Shown in pieces: positions 53,677 through 61,772 of a stretch of 64,000 bases of DNA; position 1 is the first letter of the stretch, and each line of letters starts with the position of its first letter. The DNA is from Paenibacillus ottowii (GTDB lineage Bacteria > Bacillota > Bacilli > Paenibacillales > Paenibacillaceae). Under the pieces are notes generated by a model. That model worked only from the letters and a program-made list of their open reading frames with translations. It made no database searches and was not told the origin of the DNA. Location: contig NZ_VIJZ01000003.1 in NCBI RefSeq assembly GCF_006874425.1, positions 186,001 through 250,000 of the forward strand, read 5' to 3'. The translations under genes were made by a program, and so were the position numbers.

Positions 53677-55300
53677 ACTTCTCCAGTAACTCTTTCACCT
53701 CAGGGGCAGCCTGCTTCAGGCTGTTTCTTAGTTTCTTCGCGCCACCCCATATACGATAAACGAGCACCTCTTGTTTGTAGTCCTCCAGCTTCTCAAGTAC
53801 ATCTACTAACGTCTTCGCCTGCTCTACACTTTCAATGCCAGCAGATTTCAGTGGTTTGGCAGAATCATTCCCTGCCAGAAGAATCCTTGTCCACACGGGG
53901 ATCGTATCGGGTGTCAGTCCATGTTCCTCAGCAAATACAGCAGCGTAACCGTCCTGAACCGACTGGTGCTCACTATCCACCAGTTTCATATAGCGATTCA
54001 CCAATGAAAAATACTCCGTTTCTTTTAGACCTAATCCCATCACCACATAGGTTCCCGGCATCACCGACTTTTCCCCCGGTTCTACATCGTTGTACCACTT
54101 GAATTCTTCCATCACATTCTCGGCATATTCAGCAAGCAACGGGTGCAATGAGGGGTATTCAAGTGCATTGGCGAAAAAACGATGTAATGCAGATTTGGCC
54201 AACTTGGGTACGGGGAGATAGTTTTTCACTTTGCTTTTGAACTTCATGCCATATTCCCTGGTAAAGCCCTTCCGTAAAATATCACATAGATATACGAGTG
54301 CTTCTCTGTAGCTCTCTTCTTCCTCAGAACGAATCTGAACCTCCAGTGTCTGCAAAATATCATTCGCTTTACAGGTGACCCGTTCGCTTGTATATGACGC
54401 TGGAATTCTGCCTGATCCGTTCTTAAGCCACTGGGCTGCCTGATTTGAACCCAGTTGTGCTGCAATCTCCAAATAATTCTGCCTTGCATCGGCATCGGTC
54501 GAACCCACACGCATCGCGGTGAGCAGGAACATCTCCATGGCGGGGGCAGGAATATCTGAAGGAAGAATATCGGACTTTACCGTATACTCCAGCCCGTAGT
54601 TTTTTTCCCGATCTGCGTATTTGGCCAAAAATTCATCTTCAGCCCAATGCACTAAACCTCTACTCAGCTGATGCCTCCATGCTTCCTCCCGTTTGCGGCT
54701 GACCTTCACCTTTGCATCCATTCGATTCAGCAGCTCATTCACCCGCTGGGCGTCTATAGGGTACAAATGAGGATCAAGCAGATGCCTTACCAAGAAAAAA
54801 TCGTCCTCTTCCTTCGGAATAGCTTTACTGGCAGGGTTCAGCTTGTGCTCCACAAACTGTTCGATCGAGGCTAACAGGTGCAGCCGCTTATCTTCGTTCA
54901 ACAACGAGAATGTAAAATGACTAGCCTTATTCTCCAGGACCACTTCCAGATGAAAATCTAACCGATAACTAAAGAACATAGAACTGAATTCATCCGATTT
55001 AAATAACGCCTCTACCTTTTCCCTTAAAATAGGCATCCATTCATCCTGCACCTGTTGGAGTGTGACCCCCTCCGTAAAACCAGGAATATCCACATCTGGT
55101 CTACGATGATCCCAATCAAACGGTTCATAGGTATCCACCCATAATCCGTCTCTCTTACAGGTAACCTTTAAATAGTTATGAATCCCCTCGTGAAGAACAC
55201 TTTTAGTCTGGAATTCGGCGATGCGCTTTTGCTCAGAAGCGTATGTCTGGTCAATCTCCTCCAAAATTGGATCGATGTAGGCTTGTACCCCTGATGTCAT
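53666..55300 (-). CDS. Large uncharacterised protein
   Basis: About 544 residues, cytoplasmic, mixed alpha/beta with many charged helices and no recognisable catalytic motif. It has a family look (D-W-D-H-R-R-P-D-V-D-I-P-G near residue 70, and long helices), possibly the DUF6138 family, but that memory is not firm. The ATG at 55300 follows GGGGGA by 9 bases; an upstream codon at 55330 lacks a site. Its 3' end overlaps the converging frameshifted gene by 11 bases. It lies between immunity-type genes on the opposite strand. Confidence 0.7.
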   Translation of the reverse strand: MTSGVQAYIDPILEEIDQTYASEQKRIAEFQTKSVLHEGIHNYLKVTCKRDGLWVDTYEPFDWDHRRPDVDIPGFTEGVTLQQVQDEWMPILREKVEALFKSDEFSSMFFSYRLDFHLEVVLENKASHFTFSLLNEDKRLHLLASIEQFVEHKLNPASKAIPKEEDDFFLVRHLLDPHLYPIDAQRVNELLNRMDAKVKVSRKREEAWRHQLSRGLVHWAEDEFLAKYADREKNYGLEYTVKSDILPSDIPAPAMEMFLLTAMRVGSTDADARQNYLEIAAQLGSNQAAQWLKNGSGRIPASYTSERVTCKANDILQTLEVQIRSEEEESYREALVYLCDILRKGFTREYGMKFKSKVKNYLPVPKLAKSALHRFFANALEYPSLHPLLAEYAENVMEEFKWYNDVEPGEKSVMPGTYVVMGLGLKETEYFSLVNRYMKLVDSEHQSVQDGYAAVFAEEHGLTPDTIPVWTRILLAGNDSAKPLKSAGIESVEQAKTLVDVLEKLEDYKQEVLVYRIWGGAKKLRNSLKQAAPEVKELLEKFIP

Positions 55301-55458
55301 GCGATGTGATCCCCCTTTGTACCCTGACAAATTGTAGTTCTTACATAATTAAGATAGACTAATCTTTAACTATTTTATTTCCTGATTATAGCATATCTCT
55401 CATTTACATTTGGACTCCATCCCTATAGATTGAGTGCCGGAAAGCAGGTGTATTCTAC

Positions 55459-56235
55459 ATGTATTGGGTTTCCACACAATACACCCCAGTGGCTGCTGAT
55501 GAACTGACAAGCTTCGAACATACCTATGGCATAACTTTGCCCACTCCCTATGCTTCATTTCTCACCCGCTACGGGCCAGGCACTTATTGCGGTCTGCTAG
55601 TGATTGAACGACCTGATCCCCTACTACTGCAAGCCTATGCGGAGTACGAACTGTGGTCACATGATGATAACTGTCCGATCACCGCGCAACAGCTCGGCGA
55701 GTGCGTGGTGATCGGCAGCTCCATAGATGGGGATTTCCTAGCGGTGCACCCTCAGGTCAAAGGTTTGCTTTGGCTACCGCGACATGCGGAGGTCATTACT
55801 AAGAAGCCATTCGATGTTCAGGCCCCATTTACAGATACACTGGAGGATATCCTACGGGATGAATTCGGAAGAATAGAGCCATTCCCTCGTTATTTCGAAC
55901 CTATCAGTCTGGGTAGAGCCGCAACATTTCTGTTATTTAATCCACCGGAGACGGCGGAAGCTTACAGTTCAGCCATCCCGAACGATCAAGCCTTGCAAAT
56001 AGCTCCAGCCTCTATACCAATATTGGCTCAGCGTTTTAAGCAGCATTTTGACTCAAATCTATGGATTGAAAACGAGCATATTTGCTTGGCCTTTCTTCAG
56101 TCTCTTGGCGGATACGTACGTTTCAATTATGCATATGGACGCGAAGTGGCGATCATTTATGAACCTAAAGCGATAGCCCTACATGATGAAATTCTATCAT
56201 TCTTGCAAAAAGAACATTGCCAGGTTGTAGAGTAA
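55459..56235 (+). CDS. SMI1/KNR4 (SUKH) family immunity-type protein
   Basis: 258 residues. The N-terminal half has the SUKH pattern: E-L-T-S-F-E-H-T-Y-G-I-T-L-P-T-P-Y-A-S-F, then G-P-G-T-Y-C-G-L, I-G-S-S-I-D-G-D-F-L-A and W-L-P-R-H near residue 115. The second half (from about 145) is a separate domain without a known match. It precedes another SUKH-like gene by 17 bases with AGGAGG between, so the two are probably one transcript. Confidence 0.78.
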   Translation: MYWVSTQYTPVAADELTSFEHTYGITLPTPYASFLTRYGPGTYCGLLVIERPDPLLLQAYAEYELWSHDDNCPITAQQLGECVVIGSSIDGDFLAVHPQVKGLLWLPRHAEVITKKPFDVQAPFTDTLEDILRDEFGRIEPFPRYFEPISLGRAATFLLFNPPETAEAYSSAIPNDQALQIAPASIPILAQRFKQHFDSNLWIENEHICLAFLQSLGGYVRFNYAYGREVAIIYEPKAIALHDEILSFLQKEHCQVVE

Positions 56236-56252
56236 GAGGAGGACAAATACAG

Positions 56253-57668
56253 ATGACAGTACATTTTGCACATATCTTAGACAAGCTCGGAGGGATCGCT
56301 GATCGTCTGAGACAAGGTGGGATGCCTGACGTGGTATACCAATGGACGAAGGGGATTTCCGAAGAGGGACTGATTGAGCTGGAGGAACGGTTGCAGACCC
56401 CTTTGCCTGCCTCTTTGTCTGAATTAATAAAGCGGTGTGGCAGCTTACATTTGCTATGGTGCCTCCCTCAACACTGTATTGTAGCCGATGAAGCGGATTG
56501 TTCATATGAAAGCGGCAATGACCTTAAACAAGAACCGAATATCCTTGACGATATTACAGGAGAATTTGGCTGGAATCATGAGTATATAAGCTATTTTACA
56601 TCCTATGGAGAAAACACCGACTCAGCAGCGGACGAACAACGATATCTAATTTTAAACTACAACGGTGCCGGTGATCCGATCCTGCTGGATAGAGCGACAT
56701 CCGCAATAGAGCCAGCAGTGTTCTGTTATGAGCATGAGGTGGACCAGTTCACGCTGCTCGCAGAAAGTCTACCTGCCTATATAGAAACCATGCTTGCCTT
56801 GCACGGGTTATGGCTGTGGGATTGGTCTAACGTGTCAGACGAGCATGGTATTCAACTAGACAGCCCGCCGTTACGGTTGTGGCAGCGCTGGTTGGACACG
56901 TTCTGTACGATGAAGCTGGAGGATGCCCAGTCGCTGGAAACACTGATCCATTACACCACCATGCATGGCGTAGATCACCCAGCTGTACTCCATGCTTTTC
57001 AAGCCTATGATCCAAAGGATATTTTTCTTGCCTGGAAGCAGCGTATTCAGCATAATCCAGCGCCATTTGCTACATGGGCATTTTTTATTGGGGAGACCGC
57101 AGGGATTGGGGCTGCTGATTGGGTCCGCTCTTTATGGAAGCCGGACACGAACGCTGCGCAAGCCTGGAATCCGTCCGCTTCAATTAACATACACGCTGAG
57201 AGGGCATTTGTACCGACACGTGCCTATCTATCCGCCCGCTGTCTGCCCGAGCAGGAAGGATTGGAGAATGTTTATGATGATCTGATGCAGCCTACGGGGA
57301 AGGATGGCAAATTAGATGGATACACTGTTAGCGGGCAGTTACAGCATTTTCATTCACCACAGGTCATTGACTGGATGCGGGACAAGGTCAATCATCCGGT
57401 CGATGGCTGGGCAATCCTGTTCGCCTACTCCCGTCCTGCAGCTGAGCAGGTGATTGAATGGCTATCTGGTAGTGAGCTTCATCAGAAAATTGCAACCGAA
57501 GCGCTGGATATCATGATTCAGCGCGATCTGCTGCCCACTCTGGAAGCAGACGTTTGGGCTAGCATCTCAAACCTGCTTCATGCTTCTTTACAACTCGTGA
57601 TGCTTAAAAAAGATAAACGTCGCATTGAAGCCGTGCTTGAACAGCTTTCAGATTTGAACCTTCGTTAA
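56253..57668 (+). CDS. Large SMI1/KNR4-like (SUKH) protein
   Basis: About 471 residues. The first 200 show the SUKH layout: G-L-I-E-L-E-E-R-L-Q-T-P-L-P-A-S-L-S-E-L, a central I-L-N-Y-N-G-A-G-D-P-I-L-L and a closing E-S-L-P-A-Y-I-E-T-M. A helical domain of about 270 residues with no recognised match follows. AGGAGG lies 10 bases before the ATG; an upstream in-frame start at 56217 lies inside the preceding gene. It is the last gene of the immunity-type region. Confidence 0.72.
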   Translation: MTVHFAHILDKLGGIADRLRQGGMPDVVYQWTKGISEEGLIELEERLQTPLPASLSELIKRCGSLHLLWCLPQHCIVADEADCSYESGNDLKQEPNILDDITGEFGWNHEYISYFTSYGENTDSAADEQRYLILNYNGAGDPILLDRATSAIEPAVFCYEHEVDQFTLLAESLPAYIETMLALHGLWLWDWSNVSDEHGIQLDSPPLRLWQRWLDTFCTMKLEDAQSLETLIHYTTMHGVDHPAVLHAFQAYDPKDIFLAWKQRIQHNPAPFATWAFFIGETAGIGAADWVRSLWKPDTNAAQAWNPSASINIHAERAFVPTRAYLSARCLPEQEGLENVYDDLMQPTGKDGKLDGYTVSGQLQHFHSPQVIDWMRDKVNHPVDGWAILFAYSRPAAEQVIEWLSGSELHQKIATEALDIMIQRDLLPTLEADVWASISNLLHASLQLVMLKKDKRRIEAVLEQLSDLNLR

Positions 57669-57714
57669 CATCGGAATCGACGTATGCAGACTTGTATGTA
57701 AAGGGGTGTGAGGA

Positions 57715-57748
57715 TAAAAAAATTAGCCGCTGCATCAGCGGCTTAATC
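57715..57748 (-). terminator. Intrinsic terminator overlapping the TetR stop codon
   Basis: On the minus strand TTAAGCCGCTG / CAGCGGCTAA followed by TTTTTTT. The stop codon at 57735 lies within the stem. Confidence 0.9.
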
Positions 57749-58349
57749 CTCGAAAAAAAGTATCTATAGTAAATGAAATCAATTCATCATTTGATTTGGC
57801 CATAGGAAGCTCAAAATTCAGGAGGAGAGAAGTCAGTCCGTGCAACATACTCCATACGGATCTAGCGATCAGGTGCTCATCCCCTTGAATGATACACCCC
57901 TCCTCCATAGCAGCTTTGAGTCCGGTCTCAAGCAACTCAAACCCTTTAAAGCGCCCACTGTCTATGAGGCTAACCAAGCTTACAGATTCGAGGTCGCTGA
58001 TAAACAGGATGTTGTAGTATTCCGGATTAGCCATGCCAAAACGGACATAAGCATCAGACACTGTTTTCAGGGAGTCCAGCGCATCCAATCCCGCAGCCTG
58101 TGCTTCCTCGGCACGCTGCTGAAGAGCCTTCAGGAACAAAGCATTCCCTTCTAGCAGCAGTTCACGGACAACCGCTTCCTTATTGGAGAAATAATGATAA
58201 ATTGTTGTTGGTGAATATTCGATCTGATCCGCAATTTTACGCATGGAGACTTCAGCATACCCTTGATTCAAAAAGAGCGAGCGGGCAGCCTCAATGATTT
58301 TTCGGCGAATCTCACTGCTTTCACGTTCTCGGCGTTTGATATGTTTCAT
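57735..58349 (-). CDS. TetR-family transcriptional regulator
   Basis: About 204 residues. The N-terminal helix-turn-helix is typical: F-L-N-Q-G-Y-A-E-V-S-M-R-K-I-A, then Y-S-P-T-T-I-Y-H-Y-F-S-N-K-E. The C-terminal part resembles the WHG/TetR_C_33 type. The start at ATG 58349 gives the usual short N-terminus, with AAAGGG 15 bases upstream; ATG 58394 overlaps the oxidoreductase gene and is possible. It is co-transcribed with the FAD oxidoreductase and probably represses it through the palindromes at 59876-59906. Confidence 0.88.
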   Translation of the reverse strand: MKHIKRRERESSEIRRKIIEAARSLFLNQGYAEVSMRKIADQIEYSPTTIYHYFSNKEAVVRELLLEGNALFLKALQQRAEEAQAAGLDALDSLKTVSDAYVRFGMANPEYYNILFISDLESVSLVSLIDSGRFKGFELLETGLKAAMEEGCIIQGDEHLIARSVWSMLHGLTSLLLNFELPMAKSNDELISFTIDTFFRGLSR

Positions 58350-58374
58350 GAATAGATATACATGCCCTTTCTGC

Positions 58375-59859
58375 CTATCCCAATTTGGCGGCAATACGAT
58401 CAGCTTCCATTATACCCGAGTTCATAGCTCCTTGAAACCCGCCCCCGGGCTGTGTCCAGGCCCCTACCAATGACAGACGGTTCACTGCTGATTTGTGCTT
58501 TAGTCTGTTTATACCAGACTGCCGGACTGTTTGTGCATAACCATAAACAGCTCCGCCGGGATTAGCGGTATAGCGCTGCATTGTGCGTGGTGTGCCCAAC
58601 TCGGCCACCACCACCTTGCTGCTAAAACCAGGATATAGCTGTTCAAGACGCTCCAATATTTGCTGTGTCACTACTTCTTTTTTGGCTTTATATTCGGGCC
58701 TTGCGCTAGGCCAATTCTCCAATCTATCCAAAAAAGTTACGGCGATGACACCCTTCCCCGGTTCATTGAGCGTAGGGTCCAGAGCGTTATAATTAGTGAG
58801 CGTCCAGTTGCCTTTCGTATACTGGCCGCTCATCATGGCTTCATAATCCGTCTCCGAATCCGGCTCGTTACATAGGATTAAGTCTTCTTCGGTGATTCCA
58901 AGCTCGCGAGGCTCGCATGATAGTCCTAGGTATAGCTGAGTGAGAGATGTGCCAGTCTCTAGTTTGGTTACAGCCTCCAGCTCACGACGAGCAGCATTAT
59001 GATTTTCCAGCAGACGACCATAGGTATGATGAGGACTGATACCTGACACAACCCAGTTGGCTTTATATACATCCCCCTTTTTCAGACGAACACCAGCTGC
59101 CTTACCGCGTTCAAGTATAATCTCAGACACCTGGCTGCGCAGGTGGACTTCTCCTCCAGCTGATTGAATAGCATCGACCAGCGCATTGGATAAAGCCTGT
59201 GCACCTCCCTGAATGTAATACGTTCCCTCCAAATGATAGCCAATCCAAGGAATGAAAAAATACAAGGCCGCCAGCCGCTTTGGAGGCAAACCATAATAAG
59301 CCCATAGGGCGGTGAAAAATTCCGTGAATCGGTCAGATAAGCCAAACTGACTTATAGCCTCCCAAGTGGTCATTTGCGTCCAGCGGAAGAAGGTGCCTGC
59401 TTTGAGCAGACCCACCATCTTATGCCAGGAAGTTAGGGAAGAATAAGCAGAGAAACCCGTTTCAAAACGGCGAATACCTGCGAAAAGCTTGTCGATGGCT
59501 GCTATCTCAGCAGGAAACATGTCTTTGAGAAGCTGCATATATTCCTCCACATCGGACGGGATATCAATAATCTGCCCTTCCCAGCGGATCGAGTAAGGGT
59601 GCTTTTTGCGGAGAGGAACGATTCGCTGGTCCACATCGCATTCCTTTAACATTCGACCGAAGCTGCCTTCTTCGAGTCCGCCAACGCCGTGCAAGGCGAC
59701 GTCAAAGGTATATCCTTTTCTTGTAAATTCAGTAGCAAAGCCACCAGCCAAAATATGACTTTCAAATACAGCTGTCCTGTAACCTAGTGCAGAAAGTCTT
59801 GCTGCACAAGACAATCCACCCAGCCCTGCACCAATGACAATAACATCAAAATGGTTCAT
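58375..59859 (-). CDS. FAD-dependent phytoene desaturase-like oxidoreductase
   Basis: 494 residues of the CrtI/CrtN-related amine oxidase family. N-terminal FAD-binding V-I-G-A-G-L-G-G-L, then F-E-S-H-I-L-A-G-G, and the C-terminal G-A-W-T-Q-P-G-G-G-F-Q-G-A carotenoid-desaturase-type motif. No other carotenoid gene is nearby, so it may act on another hydrophobic substrate (retinol saturase-like or other desaturation). A TetR gene follows in the same operon. Confidence 0.85.
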   Translation of the reverse strand: MNHFDVIVIGAGLGGLSCAARLSALGYRTAVFESHILAGGFATEFTRKGYTFDVALHGVGGLEEGSFGRMLKECDVDQRIVPLRKKHPYSIRWEGQIIDIPSDVEEYMQLLKDMFPAEIAAIDKLFAGIRRFETGFSAYSSLTSWHKMVGLLKAGTFFRWTQMTTWEAISQFGLSDRFTEFFTALWAYYGLPPKRLAALYFFIPWIGYHLEGTYYIQGGAQALSNALVDAIQSAGGEVHLRSQVSEIILERGKAAGVRLKKGDVYKANWVVSGISPHHTYGRLLENHNAARRELEAVTKLETGTSLTQLYLGLSCEPRELGITEEDLILCNEPDSETDYEAMMSGQYTKGNWTLTNYNALDPTLNEPGKGVIAVTFLDRLENWPSARPEYKAKKEVVTQQILERLEQLYPGFSSKVVVAELGTPRTMQRYTANPGGAVYGYAQTVRQSGINRLKHKSAVNRLSLVGAWTQPGGGFQGAMNSGIMEADRIAAKLG

Positions 59860-59875
59860 GATTTCATCTCCCTTG

Positions 59876-59906
59876 TTAACATCGTTATATAAGTTAACAG
59901 TGTTAA
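59876..59906 (-). promoter_or_regulatory. Double operator upstream of the oxidoreductase-TetR operon
   Basis: TTAACA-G-TGTTAA (59894-59906) is a perfect 13-base palindrome. TTAACATCGTTAT (59876-59888) repeats it with three changes, centre to centre 18 bases. They lie 15-50 bases before the ATG and overlap a minus-strand TATAAC. Binding by the co-encoded TetR protein is the simplest reading. Confidence 0.6.
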
Positions 59907-59973
59907 GTTAAGAAAATTATATACTACCGTATCCCTGTTGAGAAGGAAAATATTTTTATAAAACATTCGAAAA

Positions 59974-59986
59974 TGTAGCGCTTTCA
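59974..59986. promoter_or_regulatory. Cre-like sequence upstream of esterase leader
   Basis: TGTAGCGCTTTCA matches the cre consensus TGWAANCGNTNNCA apart from one missing base. Weak evidence on its own; it matters because a second, better site lies next to the esterase gene. Confidence 0.3.
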
Positions 59987-60037
59987 CTTGTCAGATTCCA
60001 GGGAGGATGCTATTCTTCAAGTGGGATTGTTACTGAA

Positions 60038-60083
60038 AAGGCAAAACCCGAGTACACTTGTACCCGGAGTTTGCCTTTTTTTT
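60038..60083 (+). terminator. Orphan intrinsic terminator upstream of the esterase gene
   Basis: AAGGCAAAACCCGAGTACA / TGTACCCGGAGTTTGCCTT followed by TTTTTTTT on the plus strand. No plus-strand gene precedes it, since the neighbour starts at 59859 and runs the other way. It therefore ends either a small RNA or a leader of the esterase transcript. Confidence 0.85.
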
Positions 60084-60129
60084 GATTTGTATGAGTTCCA
60101 CAGCATACAGTCAGGCATCCTGAGCATAT

Positions 60130-60143
60130 AGTAAGCGCTTTAA
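60130..60143. promoter_or_regulatory. Candidate cre (CcpA) site before the esterase gene
   Basis: AGTAAGCGCTTTAA matches 12 of 14 positions of the cre consensus and contains the central AAGCGCTT. It lies just after a possible -10 (TATAGT, 60127-60132) and 11 bases before the ribosome binding site, a position suited to catabolite repression. Confidence 0.5.
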
Positions 60144-60167
60144 AAAAACAACAAAGGAGATTATCTT

Positions 60168-61403
60168 ATGCAAAAGAGACGTTTCGCCCTTGTTCTACTA
60201 TCTTTCGTGTTCCTGCTTACGATCTTTTATCCATCCTCGAACTCTGCCGCAGCAGCAGCCGATGTTCCAGCACCACAGGCCACCCTGCTTACTGAGGTAC
60301 AGCCTCTGGGTGAGGTTGTTTCAGCCGTTGTCCTGAAATACAGCACCAATATTGACGGAGCATCCCTGTCCACATCCAGCTTTCAGGTTCAATCTGTACT
60401 CAATGATGTATACACGGACAGAACCGTGACCGGTGTGTATACCAACGATACCGGTGCCATCACTAACCGCAGTACTCATGGCAAATATGTCGTGATCGAG
60501 CTGGATGCACAGGATAAAAACGCAAGCACCCTTACTTACGATTCAACAAGCGCAGTCAACCGCATCAATCCGTTGAACTATTACATTAGCCAAAAGAAGG
60601 ATATTGCAACTTCAAAGAAAACAGTCGTTCCAGCCTCCGCACAGGCTATAAAAGCAACCGATAAAGTGACACCCATTGTAGACGATTTCCAAAAAAACAC
60701 TTTTGAAAACAAAGCCGGCTTCAAACTCAACTATTTTACATTTGAACCTAAAGTAGAGCCCGGTAAAACCTACCCGTTGGTTGTATTCCTGCACGGAAAC
60801 GGCGAACGCGGTGATGGAAACGGGGTTAACCTGCTAGCGAATGCTGGTGCAGTCACCTGGGCTTCTCCGGAGCAACAAGCCAAGCATCCCTCCTTCGTTA
60901 TCGCTCCTCAAAGCCCGATTGACCTGGAGCATAAATTTATTTGGGCAGATGAACCGCGCAACAGCGCTGTTGCCGATTTGGTACGTGAAACGGCCCTGAA
61001 ATATCCGATCGACACCAACCGCATCTATATCGTAGGTATTTCTCAAGGTGCCATGGGAACATGGAGATTGTTAGAAAAAAATCTTGATCTGTTCGCTGCT
61101 GGCGTACCTATTGCTGGTCTGACCAACTATGAAAAAGCGGTGAACATGTATGCCCCTGTTGACCCTGCACACGTTGAAGTATTGAAAAATGTTCCGATTT
61201 GGGCTTTTCATGCTGCAGACGATACGACAGTAAGTCCTAAGAACTCGGAAGAAATGGTTGCTGCCATTAAAGCACAGAACGGAAACCTCATTCACTTCAC
61301 TGAATACGAAGCAGGGATGATCAAACCCACAGGACACTTCTCCTGGGTTCCGGCTTTACAAAATCCAGATATGATCGAATGGCTGTTTGCACAAAAGAAA
61401 TAA
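60168..61403 (+). CDS. Secreted two-domain esterase (Ig-like domain plus alpha/beta hydrolase)
   Basis: 411 residues. Signal peptide of about 30 residues ending in A-A-A-A-A. An Ig-like domain spans about residues 35-145, followed by an alpha/beta hydrolase of the feruloyl esterase/PHB depolymerase-like type. The oxyanion region is F-L-H-G-N-G-E-R-G, the nucleophile Ser is in G-I-S-Q-G, the acid in A-A-D-D-T-T-V and the His in G-H-F-S-W. It probably removes acyl groups from plant cell-wall polysaccharides outside the cell. AAAGGAG stands before the ATG, and a cre-like site upstream fits such a role. Confidence 0.9.
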   Translation: MQKRRFALVLLSFVFLLTIFYPSSNSAAAAADVPAPQATLLTEVQPLGEVVSAVVLKYSTNIDGASLSTSSFQVQSVLNDVYTDRTVTGVYTNDTGAITNRSTHGKYVVIELDAQDKNASTLTYDSTSAVNRINPLNYYISQKKDIATSKKTVVPASAQAIKATDKVTPIVDDFQKNTFENKAGFKLNYFTFEPKVEPGKTYPLVVFLHGNGERGDGNGVNLLANAGAVTWASPEQQAKHPSFVIAPQSPIDLEHKFIWADEPRNSAVADLVRETALKYPIDTNRIYIVGISQGAMGTWRLLEKNLDLFAAGVPIAGLTNYEKAVNMYAPVDPAHVEVLKNVPIWAFHAADDTTVSPKNSEEMVAAIKAQNGNLIHFTEYEAGMIKPTGHFSWVPALQNPDMIEWLFAQKK

Positions 61404-61450
61404 AAAAAGACACTTGCCTCCCTGTGTACCACCATCAGGAAGGCAGGTGC
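61402..61450 (-). terminator. Terminator shared by the small basic gene and the esterase gene
   Basis: GCACCTGCCTTCCTG / CAGGGAGGCAAGTGT stem. The T run (TTTTTTT) is on the minus side, fitting the minus-strand 35-residue gene. On the plus strand it lies directly after the esterase stop codon without a T run. Confidence 0.8.
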
Positions 61451-61516
61451 AATATTAAAACGAGGAGACTAAAAATTTTGACACTGGTATTGCATTTGCA
61501 GTTAACTTGAAGCTTG

Positions 61517-61624
61517 TTACTTCGCGCGCTTCGCAGCTTTGATCGTTCTCAAAGCCCGCCTGCGCGTGATCTTATTCGGACTGCTGAGCTGTCTTCTGGC
61601 AGTAGCCACATCCGTTTTAGCCAT
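61517..61624 (-). CDS. 35-residue basic protein
   Basis: A short gene encoding M-A-K-T-D-V-A-T-A-R-R-Q-L-S-S-P-N-K, then an arginine/lysine-rich helix ending A-A-K-R-A-K. About one third of residues are basic and none are aromatic. It has its own T-tailed terminator. An AGGATGG lies 11 bases before the ATG. Small proteins of this build (T-D-x-A-x-A...S-P-N-K-x-T-R-x-R-A-L) occur in other Firmicutes, where I recall the name 'putative metal homeostasis protein'; this is unverified. The rest of 61404-61772 holds only terminators. Confidence 0.6.
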   Translation of the reverse strand: MAKTDVATARRQLSSPNKITRRRALRTIKAAKRAK

Positions 61625-61711
61625 GTGTAAAGCACCATCCTATTCACTTAGGCTCATATTGGGAGTCTGTGCCTCGATTAAGAAGTTACAAATCTCCCTT
61701 TCCCCATATGA

Positions 61712-61747
61712 AAGAAGCGTCGGGACAGCGAGCCCAACGCTTCTTTA
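61712..61747 (-). terminator. Intrinsic terminator of the amino acid ABC operon
   Basis: AAAGAAGCGTTGGG / CCCGACGCTTCTTT on the minus strand, 25-60 bases past the binding protein stop codon. Confidence 0.85.
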
Positions 61748-61772
61748 TGCTTAATAGCAACTTATACGGTGA

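Noticed and set aside
59860..59935. Repeats near the oxidoreductase start considered as part of a CRISPR-like array
   Set aside because: There are only two copies of a 13-base palindrome, 18 bases apart, which fits a regulator operator.
61539..61754. Plus-strand frame of 71 codons between esterase and amino acid importer
   Set aside because: It runs antisense through the 35-residue gene and into a terminator stem; no ribosome binding site.
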